A DNA stretch of 6,548 nt from an uncultured Corynebacterium sp. (GTDB taxonomy: Bacteria > Actinomycetota > Actinomycetes > Mycobacteriales > Mycobacteriaceae), in the NCBI RefSeq assembly GCF_937999985.1, contig NZ_CALLDG010000048.1, positions 1 through 6,548 of the forward strand, written 5' to 3'. The stretch's first letter is position 1; every line of letters starts with the position of its first letter. The notes below the pieces were generated by a model, which was not told where the DNA came from, ran no database searches, and worked only from the letters and a program-made list of their open reading frames with translations. The position numbers and the translations under genes were made by a program. This document shows positions 4,226 through 6,548 of this stretch, piece by piece.

Positions 4226-6055
4226 CTACTCGTTATTGCCACGGAGGGACTTATAGATTGACTGCACCCTACCGCGGATCCGTGCCCTCTTGTCACTGAG
4301 GGGTGACGCCCCTTCGCCTCCGTCGGCCGCCGCCTCCGCAGGATCGTCCGCAGGATCGTCGCTGACCGCCGTGGCGGTCGTGGTCTTGGAGGAATCGGCA
4401 GAATCAGTCTTGTCGGAGCTATTCAACATCATCGCCTTGCGCAGTTCCTGCCAGCGTTGGGCGGCACGCTCCGACTGTTCGCCCGTGAGGGAACCGGCGG
4501 TAGTAGCAAACTCGATATCCTGGGAGGTCTTCTCGCCCGTGGCGAGGTCCGTCAGGTCGCCCATGTATCGCAGGATGACAGCGATCATAGCGGCGCAGGG
4601 CACGGCCAGGAAGGCGCCGATGATGCCGAACAGGGTGGAGCCCAGGGTGACGGACAGCAGGATGATGACGGGGTGGACGTTCATCGCGCGGGACTGCAGC
4701 ACCGGCTGCAGGATGTTGCCCTCCAGCTGCTGGACTGCAATAACCAGAAGCAGCGCCAAAACGGCGGTGTTGAAGTCAACTGCCACGAGTGCGATCAACA
4801 CGGATAGGGCACCGGCGACGAACGCACCGACCATGGGAATGAAGCCACCGAAGAATGTCAGGATAGCCAGCGGGCCGGCCAGCGGCACGTTCAGCAGGAC
4901 GAGGCCCAGGCCGATGAAGATGGCGTCGATGGCGGACACGATGGCCTGGGTGCGGATGAAGCCGCCCAGGGTGTTCCAGCAACGAGTCAGAACCTCAGTG
5001 AGGTGCCAGCCGACGCGGCGGCCCGTCACACGGCGCAGCATCGGCAGGAAGTTCTCTCCGTCCTTCAAGAAGAAGAACGTCAGAACCAGCATCACGAAGA
5101 GGGTGACCAGTAAGGAGGCGGTTTCCGTGCCGAAGGCGGCAATGCTCGTTGCGATGTCGCCGGACTTGTTCTGCAGCCAGTCAGTGATCTGCTGGACACC
5201 ATCGTTGAACTGGCTTTCCTGCAAGTTCACGGGGGGTCCTTGCAGCCAGTCCTGGATCCGGCCGATGCCGTCGCTGGCCTGGTTGACGATCGTCTTACCC
5301 TGGTCCACAGCACTGGGTGCGATGGCAGCGAAGGTGCCGATGATGAGGGCGAAGAAGCCCAGGATAGAAATTAGCACAGCCAAGCTGTTGGGGATCTTCA
5401 ACTTGCGGAGCAGGCGCACGACCGGCCACAGCACGGTACATACGATCACCGACAGGCAGACCGGCAGAATGCCGGCCCAGAGCTTGCCGAAAACTTGGAA
5501 TCCCAGGTATAGCGCCGCGGCGATGATGATAAAGCGCAAGCACCAGCCCGCAAACCAGCGACCGGTGGTGCCGATGACCTCCGCGCGGTCGCGCAGTTCA
5601 GGGTTTAGCTCCTCATCGATAGGAGACTTCTTAGCGGGCTTCTTGGCCTTCTTCTTGACCTTTGCGGCGTGCGAGCGAAGCCCAGGACGATCGTCAGTTT
5701 CCGTTTCTCCGTCTGGCTCGTGATCTTCATCCAGTGGCTTCTCCATGCCTGTTGTGGCGCGGGCGGTGTTGCGCTCCTGGACGTAGGAGTCCCCCTTTTC
5801 CTCCACGGTGGGGGCAGTTTCTGCTCGCTTGTCCTCGACCAGCTCGGCCTCGGGGGAGTCGGGGCTTACGGTTGGGTGCTTGGCTGCCTGCGGTTCGTCA
5901 GCGAATTGGCCATGGCCGAGGCGCTCTTCGTCTCTATCGTCGCCCGGTATTGGGATGTTTTCCGTATCCATTCGATGGGAACCCGCGATAAAGTCTGCAA
6001 AATCACGGCCATCCTTACGAGGAAAGGACCTGTCGTGGGGGTTCTGGGAGTTCAT
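4226..6055 (-). CDS. AI-2E/PerM-family membrane transporter with long hydrophilic termini
   Basis: A 609-residue protein. The central part (about 165-505) is an AI-2E/PerM family membrane domain. Hydrophobic segments lie near 170-190, 194-212, 224-246, 311-331, 370-390, 394-417, 419-442 and 461-495, and the large 247-310 loop between the third and fourth is typical. Family hallmarks are FLKDGENFLPMLRRV, GPLAILTFFGGFIPMVGAFVAG, QQLEGNILQPVLQSRAMNVHP and FGIIGAFLAVPCAA. Substrates are mostly unproven; E. coli TqsA exports AI-2, and other members act in Na+/H+ exchange, so no substrate is assigned. Residues 1-165 are an acidic low-complexity leader ending in a Lys/Ala-rich patch (KVKKKAKKPAKK, 132-143). 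Residues 505-609 form an acidic tail with a basic end. The family is usually about 350 residues, so both ends are extensions. ATG 6055 is taken as the start, though GGGAG lies only 1 base before it. ATG 5971 is an alternative. Confidence 0.88.
   Translation of the reverse strand: MNSQNPHDRSFPRKDGRDFADFIAGSHRMDTENIPIPGDDRDEERLGHGQFADEPQAAKHPTVSPDSPEAELVEDKRAETAPTVEEKGDSYVQERNTARATTGMEKPLDEDHEPDGETETDDRPGLRSHAAKVKKKAKKPAKKSPIDEELNPELRDRAEVIGTTGRWFAGWCLRFIIIAAALYLGFQVFGKLWAGILPVCLSVIVCTVLWPVVRLLRKLKIPNSLAVLISILGFFALIIGTFAAIAPSAVDQGKTIVNQASDGIGRIQDWLQGPPVNLQESQFNDGVQQITDWLQNKSGDIATSIAAFGTETASLLVTLFVMLVLTFFFLKDGENFLPMLRRVTGRRVGWHLTEVLTRCWNTLGGFIRTQAIVSAIDAIFIGLGLVLLNVPLAGPLAILTFFGGFIPMVGAFVAGALSVLIALVAVDFNTAVLALLLVIAVQQLEGNILQPVLQSRAMNVHPVIILLSVTLGSTLFGIIGAFLAVPCAAMIAVILRYMGDLTDLATGEKTSQDIEFATTAGSLTGEQSERAAQRWQELRKAMMLNSSDKTDSADSSKTTTATAVSDDPADDPAEAAADGGEGASPLSDKRARIRGRVQSIYKSLRGNNE
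4336..4359. repeat. 12-bp tandem duplication in the AI-2E family gene
   Basis: CCGCAGGATCGT occurs twice in direct succession (4336-4347 and 4348-4359). In the gene it encodes a doubled DDPA in the disordered C-terminal tail. It is in frame and probably neutral. Confidence 0.7.
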
Positions 6056-6127
6056 TCTCCCTATTCTGCCTCACGCAGGTCCAAAACGGGAGTTTATGAC
6101 GCACCCCGGGGCGTGTTTATCAGCGGC
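6056..6127. other. Intergenic region between metS and the AI-2E family gene
   Basis: This 72-base gap has no gene. On the minus strand it holds CCCCGGGG (6104-6111) inside an imperfect palindrome (ACGC ... GCGT), flanked on both sides by ATAAAC. That could be a weak hairpin after metS or a protein site, but there is no T-tract and the perfect stem is short. Near the downstream gene, CAGAAT (6063-6068) lies 7 bases before the ATG at 6055 and is a poor -10 candidate for a leaderless start. Confidence 0.3.
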
Positions 6128-6307
6128 TTAACGCGCCGCGGAGGATGTGTTCACCTGGAGTAGAGACTCGTTGTCCGTGCCGGGTGCGGATCCCAGCTCG
6201 CCGGTGGTGGCGTCATCCGTTTTCGCGAGCATAAGAATCGCTGCAACGAGCCCACCCCAGATCACGATAATGAACAGGGCCATCAGGAGAATTGCGGGGC
6301 CGGTCAT
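6128..6307 (-). CDS. metS: Methionine/alanine importer small subunit, MetS family
   Basis: A 59-residue protein starting at ATG 6307 and ending at TAA 6128. It opens with MTGPAILLMALFIIVIWGGL and continues through VAAILMLAK, so one membrane segment fills about residues 4-28. The IVIWGGLVAAI core and the short length match the MetS family, the small subunit of the sodium-dependent MetP-MetS importer first described in C. glutamicum. The remaining 30 residues are a hydrophilic Ser/Thr/Asp-rich tail, longer than the minimal family core. The start ATG overlaps the stop TGA of the upstream gene (ATGA), and AAAGGAA (6313-6319) sits 5 bases before it inside that gene, which indicates translational coupling. 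MetS is needed for transport by MetP but its exact role is unclear. Recognition is by family resemblance and context; no search was run. Confidence 0.85.
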   Translation of the reverse strand: MTGPAILLMALFIIVIWGGLVAAILMLAKTDDATTGELGSAPGTDNESLLQVNTSSAAR

Positions 6308-6548
6308 GACAGTTCCTTTCCATTGTTAGGGCCATTGTTAGAGCCGGTGGCAGAAGTAGCGGCGGTGGCAGCGCCATTGACGAGCGGGTTCGGAGTGCCG
6401 CTCGGCCGACCCTTTGGAGGCACGCCGTAGTCCGAACTCGGCAGACCATTAAGGAACAGCGTGCCGCGGAAAGGCACGAAGCTCCATACCACCGCGCCCA
6501 GGCCGATGATGATGAGCACCAACCAGCCGTAAGCGAAGATCGTCCCGG
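6304..6548 (-). CDS. metP: Probable MetP-type NSS-family symporter, C-terminal end (5' part outside window)
   Basis: An open frame continues off the right edge and ends at TGA 6304, leaving 80 residues of the C-terminus. They begin GTIFAYGWLVLIIIGLGAVVWSF, one hydrophobic segment consistent with the last membrane helix of a transporter, then VPFRGTLFLNG and a tail rich in Pro, Gly, Asn, Ala and Thr. This piece alone is not diagnostic. The assignment as the sodium:neurotransmitter-symporter-type importer MetP comes from the ATGA overlap with a recognisable metS gene, since metP and metS are normally adjacent in this order. Such importers take up methionine and alanine with sodium. A GTG or TTG near 6520 is not the start, because the frame and the hydrophobic stretch continue upstream. 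Confidence 0.7.
   Translation of the reverse strand, partial: GTIFAYGWLVLIIIGLGAVVWSFVPFRGTLFLNGLPSSDYGVPPKGRPSGTPNPLVNGAATAATSATGSNNGPNNGKELS

Noticed and set aside
4290..5723. A 477-codon open frame on the plus strand
   Set aside because: It lies wholly antisense to the AI-2E family gene, is rich in Arg, Ser, Pro and Thr with no recognisable domain, and is the usual antisense shadow in GC-rich DNA.
6213..6449. A 78-codon open frame on the minus strand
   Set aside because: It overlaps both metP and metS out of frame. The metS frame has a good ribosome binding site, an ATGA overlap and a recognisable membrane segment.

Overview
The window is GC-rich actinobacterial DNA, most likely from a Corynebacterium. 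The gene order DUF4245 protein, xseB, xseA, ispH, DUF6542 protein resembles the xseB-xseA-lytB neighbourhood of Corynebacteriales as I recall it from M. tuberculosis (Rv1107c to Rv1111c). The metS-type small transporter subunit at the right end also fits corynebacteria. No species can be assigned from the sequence alone.

Layout, left to right. (1) Positions 2-370 (+) are the C-terminal end of a DUF4245 protein. (2) It converges on the minus-strand pair xseA-xseB (2024 to 392), the two subunits of exodeoxyribonuclease VII, 4 bases apart with xseA first. (3) Positions 2025-2165 are a divergent promoter region. It carries an array of 11-bp G-rich repeats with two canonical G-quadruplex motifs, and a candidate -10 box 7-8 bases from each start codon. 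(4) ispH (2166-3143, +) encodes the last enzyme of the MEP isoprenoid pathway. (5) A convergent intergenic region with a G8/C6 hairpin separates it from a minus-strand DUF6542 membrane protein with a long Arg-rich tail (4198 to 3233). A perfect 11-bp inverted repeat lies inside that gene. (6) An AI-2E/PerM-family membrane protein (6055 to 4226). (7) metS (6307 to 6128), a 59-residue protein overlapping by ATGA the end of a transporter gene that runs off the right edge and is inferred to be metP.

How the genes work together: XseA and XseB form one nuclease. MetP and MetS form one sodium-coupled methionine/alanine importer. IspH supplies IPP and DMAPP. The minus-strand genes from metP to the DUF6542 gene all point the same way with gaps of 72 and 27 bases and could be partly co-transcribed, but I see no shared pathway. 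No stretch over 300 bases lacks a gene; the largest gap is the 141-base xseA/ispH divergent region. I see no tRNA, rRNA, CRISPR array, insertion sequence or phage gene. These are mostly ordinary housekeeping genes, and I found no clear new system. The most unusual signals are the repeat array between xseA and ispH, the near-palindrome in the DUF6542 gene, and the repeated appearance of leaderless-type starts.
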